Below are positions 24,855 to 34,316 of a stretch of 64,000 bases of DNA, piece after piece; position 1 is the first letter of the stretch; each line of letters begins with the position of its first letter. The notes beneath the pieces are model-generated. The model was not told the origin of the DNA. It was given only the letters and a program-made list of their open reading frames with translations, and did not search any database. The translations under genes and the position numbers were made by a program. The stretch comes from DASVHS01 sp038244815 (GTDB lineage Bacteria; Acidobacteriota; Thermoanaerobaculia; Gp7-AA8), in the NCBI GenBank assembly GCA_038244815.1, contig JBBRTB010000001.1:186001-250000 (forward strand), in the 5' to 3' direction.

Positions 24855-26042
24855 TTAGAAGTCGGCGATGGAGTCGACGATGGCGTCGAGCAGGCGCGTG
24901 GCGCCGGCGCCGAGGTGGTGGTTCCAGCCGATGGCGAAGTAGCGGAAGCGGCCGTCGCTGCCGCTGACGAAACCGGCCAGCGTGTTCACGCCGGCGACTG
25001 TACCGGTTTTCCCGCGCATGCGGCCGGCCAACGGCAAGAGGCGCTTCTTCAGCGTCCCGTCGCCTCCGGGTTGCGCCATCACGTTCCACCAGAACGTGCG
25101 GCGCGCCGGCGCATTCATCCAGCGGAGCAATCTGACCACGGCGGCGGGGGTCACGAGATCGTCGGGCGCCAGCCCGCAGCCATCCACGAAACGAAACTCG
25201 GCCGGGTCGATCCCTACCTCGCCGGTGAGAAAGAGCGACTCGATATCGCGCGACGCGGCGTACGAGGCCGGCTTCTCCCCGGCCGACAGACCTTTGTACA
25301 GCGTCTCCGCGTAGAGGTTCTGGCTGATCTGCAGCATGGTCGTGAGGAGCTGCTCGAGAAACGGCGACTCGATCACCGCGAGCCGTTCCGCCCACGCCCG
25401 CGGCTCGGTCTGCAATCGGAGCGAACCATCGACCCTGATTCCGGCGTGCTGCAGGGCGTCGCGAAATGCCAGTGCGGCGGAAAAGCCGGCACTGGCCACG
25501 GCGTCCCCGCCGAGGGCATTCTCCTGATAGGCGATGGCATCGACCGGTGCGGCATCGCTGCTGGTGAGGTTGCCCATCTTCCACTGATAAGGAATGGTGA
25601 CGCGATCGAAACGCGACACGTCCGCGACGATGTCGTGTACACGATCGATGTTCCGCGCGTGCAGCGCGGCGATGAACGGCCCGAACGTGTTTCTGTCGTC
25701 GTAGCCGTAGCGGTCCGCACCGAGCGACGGATCGCCTGCCCCGACCAGCACGACGTCGCTTCCATCGAGCCACAACTCGGTGGCCAGGCGGGCATCGGGA
25801 CCGAGACACTCCTTCACGGTCGCAGCGGAGAAGAGCTTGCGGACCGAAGCCGGGATCATGAGCGTGTGCGCGTTCTGTGCGTAGAGAACGGTGCCGGCGT
25901 CGTCCTCGACATCGATCATCAGAAGGGCGTGATCGAACGGCGGGGTGGCCTGCGCCGCACGCACGGCCTCATCGATCGATGCTCCCCTCGCGCACGGCAG
26001 AACGCAGACCGCGGCAATGACAAGCAGGCCTGCCCGTCTCAC
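24855..26042 (-). CDS. dacB: D-alanyl-D-alanine carboxypeptidase/endopeptidase (PBP4, peptidase S13)
   Basis: A 395-aa S13 penicillin-binding protein. The SxxK is in IPASVRKLFSAA, the SxN is in QISQNLYAE and the KTG is in MRGKTGTVAG. The N-terminus is a signal peptide if translation starts at GTG 26042 (RRAGLLVIAAVCVLPCARG). This start overlaps the upstream stop as GTGA, so the genes are coupled. It would trim or cut peptidoglycan peptides in the periplasm. The usual large inserted domain II appears partly reduced. A longer frame begins inside the upstream gene and is not believed. Confidence 0.88.
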   Translation of the reverse strand: MRRAGLLVIAAVCVLPCARGASIDEAVRAAQATPPFDHALLMIDVEDDAGTVLYAQNAHTLMIPASVRKLFSAATVKECLGPDARLATELWLDGSDVVLVGAGDPSLGADRYGYDDRNTFGPFIAALHARNIDRVHDIVADVSRFDRVTIPYQWKMGNLTSSDAAPVDAIAYQENALGGDAVASAGFSAALAFRDALQHAGIRVDGSLRLQTEPRAWAERLAVIESPFLEQLLTTMLQISQNLYAETLYKGLSAGEKPASYAASRDIESLFLTGEVGIDPAEFRFVDGCGLAPDDLVTPAAVVRLLRWMNAPARRTFWWNVMAQPGGDGTLKKRLLPLAGRMRGKTGTVAGVNTLAGFVSGSDGRFRYFAIGWNHHLGAGATRLLDAIVDSIADF

Positions 26043-26932
26043 GCCAGGCTCCAGTCGGCGAACGAGGGCCCATTCTCGAGGTTGTACGCCGCTGCGGCTT
26101 TCAAACGGCTGTCGCCCCCGGCGAACGCACGCAGGTAATGCCCGTAGTCGCGCGCGAGATGGTAGACCGGCGAAGCGGTCGCCGCTGGCAACTCGGCATC
26201 CGGCTTCCGCAGCGACAATGATGAAAGCTCGCTGCACACACGCGAGAATGCCGCCGTGTCCCGCGCGGCATCGTATTCGAACACGGAGTGAACGCTCTCG
26301 ATCGAGCCCCGTTCGGCAACGGCGTTGTCGACGAGGCGGTCGCGCAGCGTCGGGGCCGGATCATCGGCCGGCAGGGAGCCTGCCCCGTGTGAGGTCATGT
26401 CCCAGACCGCGATCCGGAGCGCGGCGAATCGTCCACGCTCGCCGAGGATGCCGGCGAGCTTCACGGCAGCAGATGTCAGGATGACGTCGTCGCTCACGAT
26501 GAAGAGATCCCGGACGAGATCGTCGTCATCGAGGCGTGCGGCCAGCCAGCGCTCCGCTCCGAGCCGATCGCGCGCGGCAACCAGGTGGCGGAGCGTGTCC
26601 ACGTCACGCGGTTGGCCGGGGTCGACTTCCGGCGGATCGAGCAGCGGCGGCTCGCTCCACGGCTGGCGGCTATCGGCCGCATAGCGCGCGCATTCGGCGA
26701 GGAGATCGTCCCACCGATCTCCCATCGTCTCCTTCAACTGGTAGGCGGAGAGCGATGCCAGCACTGCGTGCTTCGAGTGCATCGACGGTGCGAACGCCAG
26801 GATTGCGAATCGCGCCACGGCCAGGAACAGCTCATCGGAAGAATGCTGCGCGCGGAAATCGCGCACGGCGGCGGGAATGGCGTCGAGGTCGCGCCCGATC
26901 AGCGGCGCGTAGAGATCAGTGGTGTCAGACAT
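26039..26932 (-). CDS. Hypothetical 297-aa helical protein coupled to PBP4
   Basis: Not recognised. The protein has no signal peptide and is Ala/Leu/Asp-rich with predicted helices throughout, suggesting a cytoplasmic helical-repeat fold. Motif-like stretches include LIGRDLDAIPAAVRDFRAQH and PVYHLARDYGHYLRAFAGGD. Its stop codon overlaps the PBP4 GTG (GTGA), so the two are cotranslated. Position suggests, without proof, a cell-envelope connection. Confidence 0.7.
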   Translation of the reverse strand: MSDTTDLYAPLIGRDLDAIPAAVRDFRAQHSSDELFLAVARFAILAFAPSMHSKHAVLASLSAYQLKETMGDRWDDLLAECARYAADSRQPWSEPPLLDPPEVDPGQPRDVDTLRHLVAARDRLGAERWLAARLDDDDLVRDLFIVSDDVILTSAAVKLAGILGERGRFAALRIAVWDMTSHGAGSLPADDPAPTLRDRLVDNAVAERGSIESVHSVFEYDAARDTAAFSRVCSELSSLSLRKPDAELPAATASPVYHLARDYGHYLRAFAGGDSRLKAAAAYNLENGPSFADWSLA

Positions 26933-26962
26933 CGCCTGTTCAGCGAGACTCCACCGCGCACA

Positions 26963-27289
26963 TTATTGCTTGCGGCCCGGAGGACGCGACGGCGACGGAG
27001 GTTTCTTTCGCGCTCCGGCGGCGGCTCCGCTCTTTCTCCTCACCGCCACCGTCGTCTGCGTACCCGGCGCCGGCTGATACCCGGCCCCTCCCTCGGCCTC
27101 GGTGCGGCTGTCCTCGATGTCCACGGTCTGCGTGTTCACGGCATCGTCGCTGCTCGTCGGCGCCGGTTTCGCAGCGGCGGGCGCGATGGTGTCGGTGGCT
27201 GTCGACGTTCCGGGCCTCGTACCCAGCCGGTTACAGCCCCAGGCAACGACGGCGACAACACAGGCAATGAGGGGAATTGTCTTTCTCAC
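26963..27289 (-). CDS. Small lipoprotein, Ala/Pro/Thr-rich
   Basis: The GTG at 27289 starts a signal sequence with a cysteine at the end (LIACVVAVVAWGC), giving a 108-aa lipoprotein. GAGG lies upstream. The mature part is low-complexity: Ala/Pro/Thr-rich, then basic and proline-rich at the C-terminus (KKPPSPSRPPGRKQ). No fold is recognised. It is divergent from the ketosynthase gene. It could be a spacer-like envelope protein. Confidence 0.6.
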   Translation of the reverse strand: MRKTIPLIACVVAVVAWGCNRLGTRPGTSTATDTIAPAAAKPAPTSSDDAVNTQTVDIEDSRTEAEGGAGYQPAPGTQTTVAVRRKSGAAAGARKKPPSPSRPPGRKQ

Positions 27290-27338
27290 GAGAACCTCAG
27301 CTGTCGTCCAATGCAAGTTTCCTGACAACCGGTTCCGC

Positions 27339-27344
27339 TAGAAT
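27339..27344 (+). promoter_or_regulatory. -10 box of ketosynthase gene, near-leaderless layout
   Basis: TAGAAT ends 10 nt before the ATG at 27355. A second in-frame ATG at 27343 overlaps the box and is less likely to be used. Confidence 0.45.
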
Positions 27345-27354
27345 GCCCCGCGCC

Positions 27355-28974
27355 ATGCTGGACAGGAAGCGGATCGGCATTTTCGGGTGGGGTGTGGTGG
27401 CTCCGAAGTCGCCAGACATCGAGGCATTCGAACACAACCTGGAGAGTGCCGGCACCTGGCTGGAGCCGTTTCGCGGCTTCGGCCCCTCCAACTTTCTCGT
27501 CGGGTATCCCGAATTCGATTTCAATGTCTACCGCCCCTGGTTCGATGAGCGGTTCGCACCGGCGAAGTTCGGCCAGCTCAAAGAGAAGATGGGACCGATG
27601 GTGCAGTACGCCATCGGCGCGTTCATTCAATCGCTGTCGCAAAACCCCGGCATCGAGCCGTACCTGCAATCGCTGGGGACGAAATGCCACGTCTACGTCG
27701 GCACCGGTCTCGGCGAGATGACGGTCGCGTACGAAGAGGCCCTCCATCTCGACAGCGCGCTGAATCGGTGGAACGAGTTCTGGGGTGCGCCGGCCCGCTG
27801 TTCCGCTCTGCGCGCCCACCTCGCCGGCGTGACCGATCCGAACGCCCCGGCCGAACCGGCGACGCTCGAAATCGGATCGGAAGCGTGGATCGAAGCGAAA
27901 CACGAATGGGAACGCTTCTGGACCGCGCGCAGCGACGCGCTCGTCGAGTATCTCGCCGAGGCCCGGGCCATTCACGGCGAGCCGGTGCCACCGTCGTCGG
28001 CTTCGTCAAAGCTCAGCTCGATCCGGCAGAAGCTCAACCGCATCCGCACGCTAAATCGGAAATGGGGATGCCCGGGCGAGCCGTGGTCCGCGGTCTCGCC
28101 GAACCTCCTCTGGAACATCCCCAACATTCCGGCGGCGCAGATCTCGATGCTCGGCCGGATCAACGGCCCGGCGTTCGCGCCGGTCGCGGCCTGCGCGTCG
28201 TTCGGCGTCGCCGCCAAGATGGCCGCCGACGCCATCAACCTCGGAGAAGCGACAGCGGTCGTGATCGGAATGACCGACCCCCCGCCACACGAGATGAGCA
28301 TCTCGGCGTTCTACAACGCGAACGTGTTGTCGGCGGATGCCGATGTCTCCCGGCCGCTCACGGGCCTCAAGGGGACGCATGTCGCGGGCGGTGCGTGCGT
28401 GTGGATCGTCGCCGACGCCGAAGTGATGATGCGTCAAGGATTTCGTCCCGTAGGACTGGAGCTCGTCGGTATGGGCACGTCGTCGGACGCGCATCACATC
28501 ATCACGCCCTCGAAGGGCGGCCCGCAGCTCGCGATCGCGGCGGCGCTGAACGAGGTTCAGGCCGGCGACGTAACCACGTGGGACATGCACGCCACCGCCA
28601 CTCCGGGCGACGCGACGGAGATCGAGCATTCTCTGGAAATGCTTCACCCGGACGTGATTTTCACGGCCCGGAAAGGAACATTCGGGCACGGGATGTCGGT
28701 TGGAGGCGCGTGGGAACTCACCGCCCAGCACCTCGGGCTCGCGAAAGGACGGCTCTTTCCGATCACGCTGACCGAGGGCGAACTGCACGCCGACGTCAAA
28801 GTTCATTCGGCGAAGTTTGTGCAGAAGGACGGCTGCGTGGTGACCCCGGGCTATTGCGGAAAACTCTCCATGGGAATCGGCGGAATCAATTCATGTGTGA
28901 TCAGCCGTCCGTGGGACGCTGAGTACATCGAGCGTCACCTGGTCAAGGGTGAGGCTGCCGGGCAGCGGGTGTAG
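27355..28974 (+). CDS. Large beta-ketoacyl synthase (KAS II-like)
   Basis: A 539-aa thiolase-fold condensing enzyme. The active-site Cys is in VAACASFGVAA, the first His in DMHATATPGD and the second Lys/His in KGTFGHGMSVGG. All catalytic residues are present. It is about 125 residues longer than FabF. The extra part lies before the Cys (roughly residues 125-260) and is helical and charged (EAKHEWERFWTARSD and nearby). There is no acyltransferase or carrier domain nearby, so it is an orphan ketosynthase. It would extend an acyl chain bound to a carrier protein; the substrate is unknown. A TolC-EmrB-EmrA set follows on the same strand after 54 nt. Confidence 0.88.
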   Translation: MLDRKRIGIFGWGVVAPKSPDIEAFEHNLESAGTWLEPFRGFGPSNFLVGYPEFDFNVYRPWFDERFAPAKFGQLKEKMGPMVQYAIGAFIQSLSQNPGIEPYLQSLGTKCHVYVGTGLGEMTVAYEEALHLDSALNRWNEFWGAPARCSALRAHLAGVTDPNAPAEPATLEIGSEAWIEAKHEWERFWTARSDALVEYLAEARAIHGEPVPPSSASSKLSSIRQKLNRIRTLNRKWGCPGEPWSAVSPNLLWNIPNIPAAQISMLGRINGPAFAPVAACASFGVAAKMAADAINLGEATAVVIGMTDPPPHEMSISAFYNANVLSADADVSRPLTGLKGTHVAGGACVWIVADAEVMMRQGFRPVGLELVGMGTSSDAHHIITPSKGGPQLAIAAALNEVQAGDVTTWDMHATATPGDATEIEHSLEMLHPDVIFTARKGTFGHGMSVGGAWELTAQHLGLAKGRLFPITLTEGELHADVKVHSAKFVQKDGCVVTPGYCGKLSMGIGGINSCVISRPWDAEYIERHLVKGEAAGQRV

Positions 28975-29028
28975 GGCGAGAATCCTTCCCTCCGGACAGC
29001 CACAAAGCCTGTCCGCCATCTTCGAATC

Positions 29029-30333
29029 ATGCGCATACGAGTCTTCTTTGTCTGTTTTTTGCTGATGACGAGCCCGGCGTTGCGAGCCGGGACCATTCGC
29101 CTGACGCTCGCGGACGCGGTGCAGATGGCCCTCCGCAACGGAACGTCCGCGCAACTGGCGCGGGTGGCCGAGGAGCGGGCCCGCATCAGTCAGGCCGAGG
29201 CGTTCGAGAATCTGCTGCCGCAGGCGGACGCGAAGCTCACCCGCTACAACCAGTCGATCAACCTCGAGACGTTCGGCTTCTCGCTCCCGGGACAGCCGCC
29301 CGTGGTCGGTCCGTTCAACGTCACGGATGCCAACCTCTCGGCGGCGATGCAGTTGTTCAACATGGCGGCGCTGCGGCACTGGCAGGCCGTTCGGGCGGGA
29401 GTCACGGCCAGCCGCTGGGAGACCACGCAGGCCGAGAACGACGTCGCCCATGCGGTGGCCCGGCTCTATGTGATCGTGCAGCGCTCCACCGCCCAGGTGT
29501 CGTCGCGTGAAGGGAACGTCACGCTGCTCACGCGTCTCGCGAACGTGGCCAGGGACGAGTTCACGGCCGGCACGGGCACGAGACTCGACGTGGCGCAGGC
29601 CAACGTACAGCTCTCGCGCTCGCGTCAGGCGCTGCTGCTGGCGCAGAACGACCGGCAGAATGCCATGCTGGCGCTGCTCAACGCCATCGGCGCGGACCAG
29701 TCCTGGGACGTCGTCATCACCGATACCATGCCGGTGGAAGCGCCGCCTCCGGCCGCGGATGCCGCGCTGGCCACGGCGCGCCAGAACCGGCCGGAGCTGA
29801 AGGCGATGCTGGCGCGGGAACGCCAGGCGAAGCTCGCGGTGAACGCGGCGAAATCCCGGCGGATCCCGAGCCTGGCCGCCGACTTCGAAGGCGACTACAA
29901 CGGCAACCATTCGTCCGATCTTCGCTGGACACGGCGCATCGCCGGTTCCGTGGCCATACCGATCTATCGCGCGGACATCAACATCATGATCGCCCGTGCC
30001 GAGGAGCAACTCCACGAGGTCGAGCTGCGGCGCACACAGCGCGAGCGCGACATCGAGCAGGAGGTGCGCCGTTCGGTTAACAATACCGAGACCGCCGAGG
30101 CGCGCGTGCAGGTCGCGAACGAAACGGTGAAGGTAGCGGAAGAAGCGCTCACCGTCGCCCGCGATCGGCGTGAAGCCGGCTACGGCTCTCCGGTCGAAGT
30201 CGATCGGGCCGAGGATAGCTACCGGCAGGCGCATGAGGATCTCATCGCCGCGCACGCCGATGCCGCCGCGGCGCATTTCGATCTCCTGCACGCCACCGGG
30301 GAGATCCATTCGCTCGTTGGAGGGGCACAGTGA
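29029..30333 (+). CDS. TolC-family outer-membrane efflux protein
   Basis: A 434-aa protein with a signal peptide (MRIRVFFVCFLLMTSPALRA) and two OEP repeats of long alpha-helices (TLADAVQMALRNG at the start, EEALTVARDRREAGYGSPVEV near the end). The trimer would form the outer-membrane channel for the adjacent EmrAB-type pump. Its stop overlaps the GTG start of the next gene (GTGA), which shows translational coupling. Confidence 0.92.
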   Translation: MRIRVFFVCFLLMTSPALRAGTIRLTLADAVQMALRNGTSAQLARVAEERARISQAEAFENLLPQADAKLTRYNQSINLETFGFSLPGQPPVVGPFNVTDANLSAAMQLFNMAALRHWQAVRAGVTASRWETTQAENDVAHAVARLYVIVQRSTAQVSSREGNVTLLTRLANVARDEFTAGTGTRLDVAQANVQLSRSRQALLLAQNDRQNAMLALLNAIGADQSWDVVITDTMPVEAPPPAADAALATARQNRPELKAMLARERQAKLAVNAAKSRRIPSLAADFEGDYNGNHSSDLRWTRRIAGSVAIPIYRADINIMIARAEEQLHEVELRRTQRERDIEQEVRRSVNNTETAEARVQVANETVKVAEEALTVARDRREAGYGSPVEVDRAEDSYRQAHEDLIAAHADAAAAHFDLLHATGEIHSLVGGAQ

Positions 30334-31973
30334 CGGCTGGAGTGGCGTCGCCCCCGGCGGCGCCCGCGGGAATGCTCGACAGCGCCTCCGGAAGGACCGC
30401 GCGCAAGCCGGTCAACAAGTGGCTGGTCACCGTATCGATCACGTTCGGCACGCTGATGGGCGCCATCGACGCGTCGATCGTCAACGTGGCCATCCCTCAT
30501 CTCTCCGGATCGCTCGGCGTGACGATCGAGCAGATCACCTGGGTGACCACCGGCTTCGTGATCGCCACGGTCATGGTCATGCCGCTGACGGGTTTTCTGG
30601 CGCGAATGTTCGGCCAGAAGCGCGTCTACATGTTCTGCCTGGTGCTGTTCGGCGTCGGCTCGACCCTGTGCGGATTCGCTCATACGCTGCCGCTGCTGGT
30701 GTTCTTCCGCGTCATCCAGGGACTGGGGGCCGGAGCGTTGCAGCCGACCGAGCAGGCCATCCTGCGCCAGACGTTCCCTCTCGAGGAGCAGGGCATGGCC
30801 ATGGCCGTCTTCGGCATGGCCGTGGTGCTGGGACCGGCTTTCGGCCCGACCCTCGGCGGCTACATCGTCGACAACTACAGTTGGCCCTGGATCTTCTTCA
30901 TCAACATCCCGGTGTGCATCGTTGCGCTGATCATGGTCTCGAATTTCGTGATCGAGCCGGAGGATCTCCGGGTGGCGATGCACGCGCAGGCCGAGCGCCA
31001 GCGCAAGAACATCGACTGGTCGGGTATCGGCATGCTGATCGTCGGCGTGGGCACGATGCAATTCGTGCTCGAAGAGGGAAACCGCAACGACTGGTTCCAG
31101 TCCGGCGAGATCAAGATCCTCATGCTCGTGGCCGTCGTGGCCATCGTCGCGCTGATCATCCGGGAGTTGAGCGCCACGTATCCGGCCGTGGACATCTCTT
31201 TGTTCCGCGATCCGGTCTTCGCGTCGGGCACGATCATCGGCGCGGTGATGTTCGCCATGCTCATGACCGTCACGTTCCTGCTGCCGCTGTACATGCAGAC
31301 GATGCTCGGATTCACGGCCACGCAGTCGGGCCTGGCGCTCATGCCACGCTCGCTGGTGATGCTGGTGGTGATGCCGATCGTGGGCCGCATCTACAACAAG
31401 GTCTCCCCGCGCGCGGTCGTGGCGTTTGGCATCGTGCTGTTCGCGTATTCGGCGTGGCTGATGGGTCATTACACGCTGGCCACGACGGCACGCGGCATCG
31501 TCAACGTGCTGATCATTCAGGGAGTGGCCTTCAGCTGCCTGTTCATCCCTCTGACCACGATGGCCCTGAGCACGATCCCGCGGCACCGGATGTCCGATGC
31601 CACGGGACTGAACTCGCTCCTGCGTCAGACCGGCGGATCGGTCGGTCTGGCCGTCTTCGCCACGCTGCTGGGCCGCTATGCCATCCGCATGCGCGACACC
31701 ATGCTCGCGCACGTCACGCTGGCCCGTCCGGAAGTCATGGCGCGCGTGCAGGCCATGCAGCAGATGCTGATGGGCAAGGGCATGGATGCGGCAAGCGCGC
31801 AGAGCACGGCCGCGCGCATGATCGACGGTCAACTCCGCCAGCAGGCCATGGTCCTGGCCTTCGAGAAGGTCTACATGCTCGCCGGCATCGCGTTCCTTTG
31901 TGTCTTACCGCTCGTTCTTCTGCTGAAGGCTCCCAAGCTCGATGCGAAGATGGAAGTTCACGTGGAGATGTAA
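30330..31973 (+). CDS. emrB: DHA2-family (EmrB/QacA) MFS multidrug exporter
   Basis: A 547-aa inner-membrane antiporter with 14 predicted helices. It has the DHA2 signatures TLMGAIDASIVNVAIPHLSG in helix 1 and GFVIATVMVMPLTGFLARMF in helices 2-3, plus motif C-like VVLGPAFGPTLGGYIVD. GTG start, overlapping the tolC-like stop by 4 nt. Together with the EmrA-like adaptor and TolC-like channel it forms a tripartite efflux pump. Substrate unknown; the nearby ketosynthase product is one speculation. Confidence 0.93.
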   Translation: MTAGVASPPAAPAGMLDSASGRTARKPVNKWLVTVSITFGTLMGAIDASIVNVAIPHLSGSLGVTIEQITWVTTGFVIATVMVMPLTGFLARMFGQKRVYMFCLVLFGVGSTLCGFAHTLPLLVFFRVIQGLGAGALQPTEQAILRQTFPLEEQGMAMAVFGMAVVLGPAFGPTLGGYIVDNYSWPWIFFINIPVCIVALIMVSNFVIEPEDLRVAMHAQAERQRKNIDWSGIGMLIVGVGTMQFVLEEGNRNDWFQSGEIKILMLVAVVAIVALIIRELSATYPAVDISLFRDPVFASGTIIGAVMFAMLMTVTFLLPLYMQTMLGFTATQSGLALMPRSLVMLVVMPIVGRIYNKVSPRAVVAFGIVLFAYSAWLMGHYTLATTARGIVNVLIIQGVAFSCLFIPLTTMALSTIPRHRMSDATGLNSLLRQTGGSVGLAVFATLLGRYAIRMRDTMLAHVTLARPEVMARVQAMQQMLMGKGMDAASAQSTAARMIDGQLRQQAMVLAFEKVYMLAGIAFLCVLPLVLLLKAPKLDAKMEVHVEM

Positions 31974-33203
31974 ATGGCTGATCACGTTTCCAGTCCCGCT
32001 GCAACCGTTCCCGAGATCGCCGCTCATGAGCCGGTGATCGAGAAGAAGAGCGCCAGGCGTCTCTACGTCATCATCGGCGTCGCGGTGGTCGTCCTGCTCG
32101 TCGGTTATTTCATCTACGCGCTGCTGACTTCCGGCAAGGAAACGACCGACGACGCGCAGGTCGCCGCCGATGTCGTCTCCGTGGCGCCGCGCGTGGCCGG
32201 CCAGGTGATGAACGTCTTCATCAAGGAGAATCAACTCGTGCATCGAGGCGATCTCCTCGTGGAGATCGATCCTGTGGACGCCGAGGTAAAGCTCGCCCAG
32301 GCCCAGGGAGATCTCGAGACCGCGCGCGCGCAGGCCGCCGATGCCGACGCCCGCGTCGCGGTGACCCGCGCCACGGCACGCGGCGCGCTCGTCTCGGCGC
32401 AGGGCGGCGTGGAGAGCTCGCGCCAGAGCGTCGACACCTCGCAGGCCACGATTCACGAGGCGCAGGCCGCGCTCGACCGCGCCATCGCCAATGCCGAGAA
32501 GGCCCGCAGAGACTGGGAGCGCGCGTCAGAGCTGGGCGCAAAAGGCGACATCTCGAAATCGCAGGTCGACACCGCCCGGGCTGCGAACGACGCCGCGCAG
32601 GCCGACGTCGCCGCGGCGCGGGCGCGTCTGAACGGCACGCAGAACTCCGCGCAGATGGCGCAGGCAAACGTGCAGCAGGCGCAGGGGCGCCTGGTGCAGA
32701 GCGAGCCGGTGGCCGCCCAGATCACGGCGGCCCAGGCCCAGGCGCAACTGGCGCATGCGAAGGTGCACACGCAGGAAGCCGCGCTCCATGCGGCACAACT
32801 GACGGTCGGCTACACGAAGATCACCGCGCCCGCGGACGGCATCGCATCGAGACTCGCCGTCCATCCGGGATCGCTCATCAATATCGGCCAGCCGGTCGTC
32901 CAGCTCGTGCCGCAGCACACCTACGTCATCGCGAATTTCAAGGAGACGCAGATGCGCAGGGTGCTGCCCGGCCAGGCGGTGAAAGTGAAGATCGACTCGA
33001 TCGGAAGTCAGGAGTTCGACGGCAAGGTGGAGAGCCTGTCCGGTGGAACCGGCGCGAGCTTTTCCCTTCTGCCGCCCGACAACGCCTCGGGCAACTTCGT
33101 GAAAGTCGTGCAACGGATCCCGGTGCGGGTGTCGTGGAACGGACCGCCCGCCGATCGCGTGCCGGTCGGCTCCTCGGCGGAAGTCACGGTCTACACCAAG
33201 TAG
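31974..33203 (+). CDS. emrA: EmrA/HlyD-family membrane fusion protein
   Basis: A 409-aa periplasmic adaptor. One N-terminal membrane helix (YVIIGVAVVVLLVGYFIYAL), then a biotinyl-lipoyl half (VAPRVAGQVMNVFIKENQLV), a long coiled coil rich in Ala/Gln (about residues 100-250) and the second half (TKITAPADGIASRLAVHPG). It starts directly after the emrB stop. The 3' end overlaps a small membrane-protein gene on the other strand by 13 nt. Confidence 0.93.
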   Translation: MADHVSSPAATVPEIAAHEPVIEKKSARRLYVIIGVAVVVLLVGYFIYALLTSGKETTDDAQVAADVVSVAPRVAGQVMNVFIKENQLVHRGDLLVEIDPVDAEVKLAQAQGDLETARAQAADADARVAVTRATARGALVSAQGGVESSRQSVDTSQATIHEAQAALDRAIANAEKARRDWERASELGAKGDISKSQVDTARAANDAAQADVAAARARLNGTQNSAQMAQANVQQAQGRLVQSEPVAAQITAAQAQAQLAHAKVHTQEAALHAAQLTVGYTKITAPADGIASRLAVHPGSLINIGQPVVQLVPQHTYVIANFKETQMRRVLPGQAVKVKIDSIGSQEFDGKVESLSGGTGASFSLLPPDNASGNFVKVVQRIPVRVSWNGPPADRVPVGSSAEVTVYTK

Positions 33204-33532
33204 CGCCGGCGCACCCGCCGCCCGATCTCGAGCGCGGCGCTGCAGACCAGTGAAATCGCCGCGACGACGATCAACTCGGCGGCGCGCGCACGATCCAGCG
33301 CCGCGCGCACGACCGAGACGACCCCGTACGCCGCGGTCACGCCGACGAGCAATCGGTACCACGACGGCGTCAGCACCCGGGCGCCCAGAATCAATCCTGC
33401 CGCGAGAGCGAAGAACAGCATCGCCACGCCGAGGAGCGTCCAGTCAAATCCGCTCAGCGCCATGATCGCGGTCACGATCGCGGCCCAGGCGATCCACAAC
33501 AGAGTGAGCCCGAGCATCGATCGCCAGCTCAT
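33191..33532 (-). CDS. Small four-helix membrane protein
   Basis: A 113-aa protein with about four hydrophobic helices. The ATG at 33532 is chosen because the first helix follows (MSWRSMLGLTLLWIAWAAIV). The longer frame from 33670 is antisense to the start of the DUF1579 gene. The C-terminus is basic (GRRVRRRYLV). No family is recognised. It is convergent with emrA, overlapping by 13 nt. Confidence 0.6.
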   Translation of the reverse strand: MSWRSMLGLTLLWIAWAAIVTAIMALSGFDWTLLGVAMLFFALAAGLILGARVLTPSWYRLLVGVTAAYGVVSVVRAALDRARAAELIVVAAISLVCSAALEIGRRVRRRYLV

Positions 33533-33659
33533 GCCAGATTGTGGCGAAGAATACACGCGACGCCCCGCGCACCCGTTTCTCTTTTCTACGGCTGGTAGCG
33601 ATTTGCGTCGCCGGGATACACTTCCCGCTCCCCGGTTCAGGATCAAAAAAGGAGAACGT

Positions 33660-34259
33660 ATGAGACTCAAATTCTGGGTCGCCCTTGTCCTCGTCGTGGT
33701 GTGCGCAATGCCCGCATTCGCGCAAGAGCCACAACATCAGATGACTCCCGAAGAGAAAGCGCAGATGGACGCCTGGATGAAGTTCATGACGCCGGGCGAA
33801 GGCCACAAGGCGCTGGCGAACATGGTCGGGACATTCGACGCGAAGGTCACGATGTACCCGGCGCCTGGCGCGCCGCCGCAGGTTTCGTCCGCGACATCCG
33901 TGAGTCAGTGGGTCCTGGGCAACCGCTACGTGCAGGAGAACGTCAACGGCTCGTTCATGGGCATGCCGTTCGAGGGAATCGGCTACACCGGCTACGACAA
34001 CGGAAAGAAGCAATACGTCGGCACGTGGGTCGATAACTTCGGGACGGGAATCATGTCATCGACCGGCTCGACGCCCGACAACGGCAAGACGTGGTCGTTC
34101 AAGTCGACGACCACCGATCCGATGACCGGCAAGGACACGCCCGGCGAAATGCACATGACCATGGCCGATGCCGATCATCACACGGCCGAGATGTGGAGCC
34201 CCGCACCGGACGGGAAGATGTTCAAGATGATGACTATCGAATACACGCGGAAGAAATAA
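33660..34259 (+). CDS. Secreted DUF1579 protein
   Basis: A 199-aa protein with a signal peptide (residues 1-21, ending MPAFAQ) and a DUF1579 beta-barrel-like domain. Recognisable parts are MTPGEGHKALANMVGTFDA, QWVLGNRYVQENVNG and GIGYTGYDNGKKQYVGTWVD. AAGGAG lies 7 nt before the ATG. The family is common in Acidobacteriota and Planctomycetota and has no known function. A perfect 22-nt palindrome follows the stop. Confidence 0.88.
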   Translation: MRLKFWVALVLVVVCAMPAFAQEPQHQMTPEEKAQMDAWMKFMTPGEGHKALANMVGTFDAKVTMYPAPGAPPQVSSATSVSQWVLGNRYVQENVNGSFMGMPFEGIGYTGYDNGKKQYVGTWVDNFGTGIMSSTGSTPDNGKTWSFKSTTTDPMTGKDTPGEMHMTMADADHHTAEMWSPAPDGKMFKMMTIEYTRKK

Positions 34260-34279
34260 GCCTCGACTCGAGCGACGCA

Positions 34280-34301
34280 GGGCCGACTCTTCAGTCGGCC
34301 C
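34280..34301. repeat. CTTC-loop hairpin between convergent genes
   Basis: Perfect 9-bp stem, GGGCCGACT and AGTCGGCCC around a CTTC loop. It sits between the stops of the DUF1579 and VOC genes. No T-tract follows on either strand, so it is probably a repeat element rather than a classical terminator. Confidence 0.7.
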
Positions 34302-34316
34302 CGCGTGCTGAGCTCG

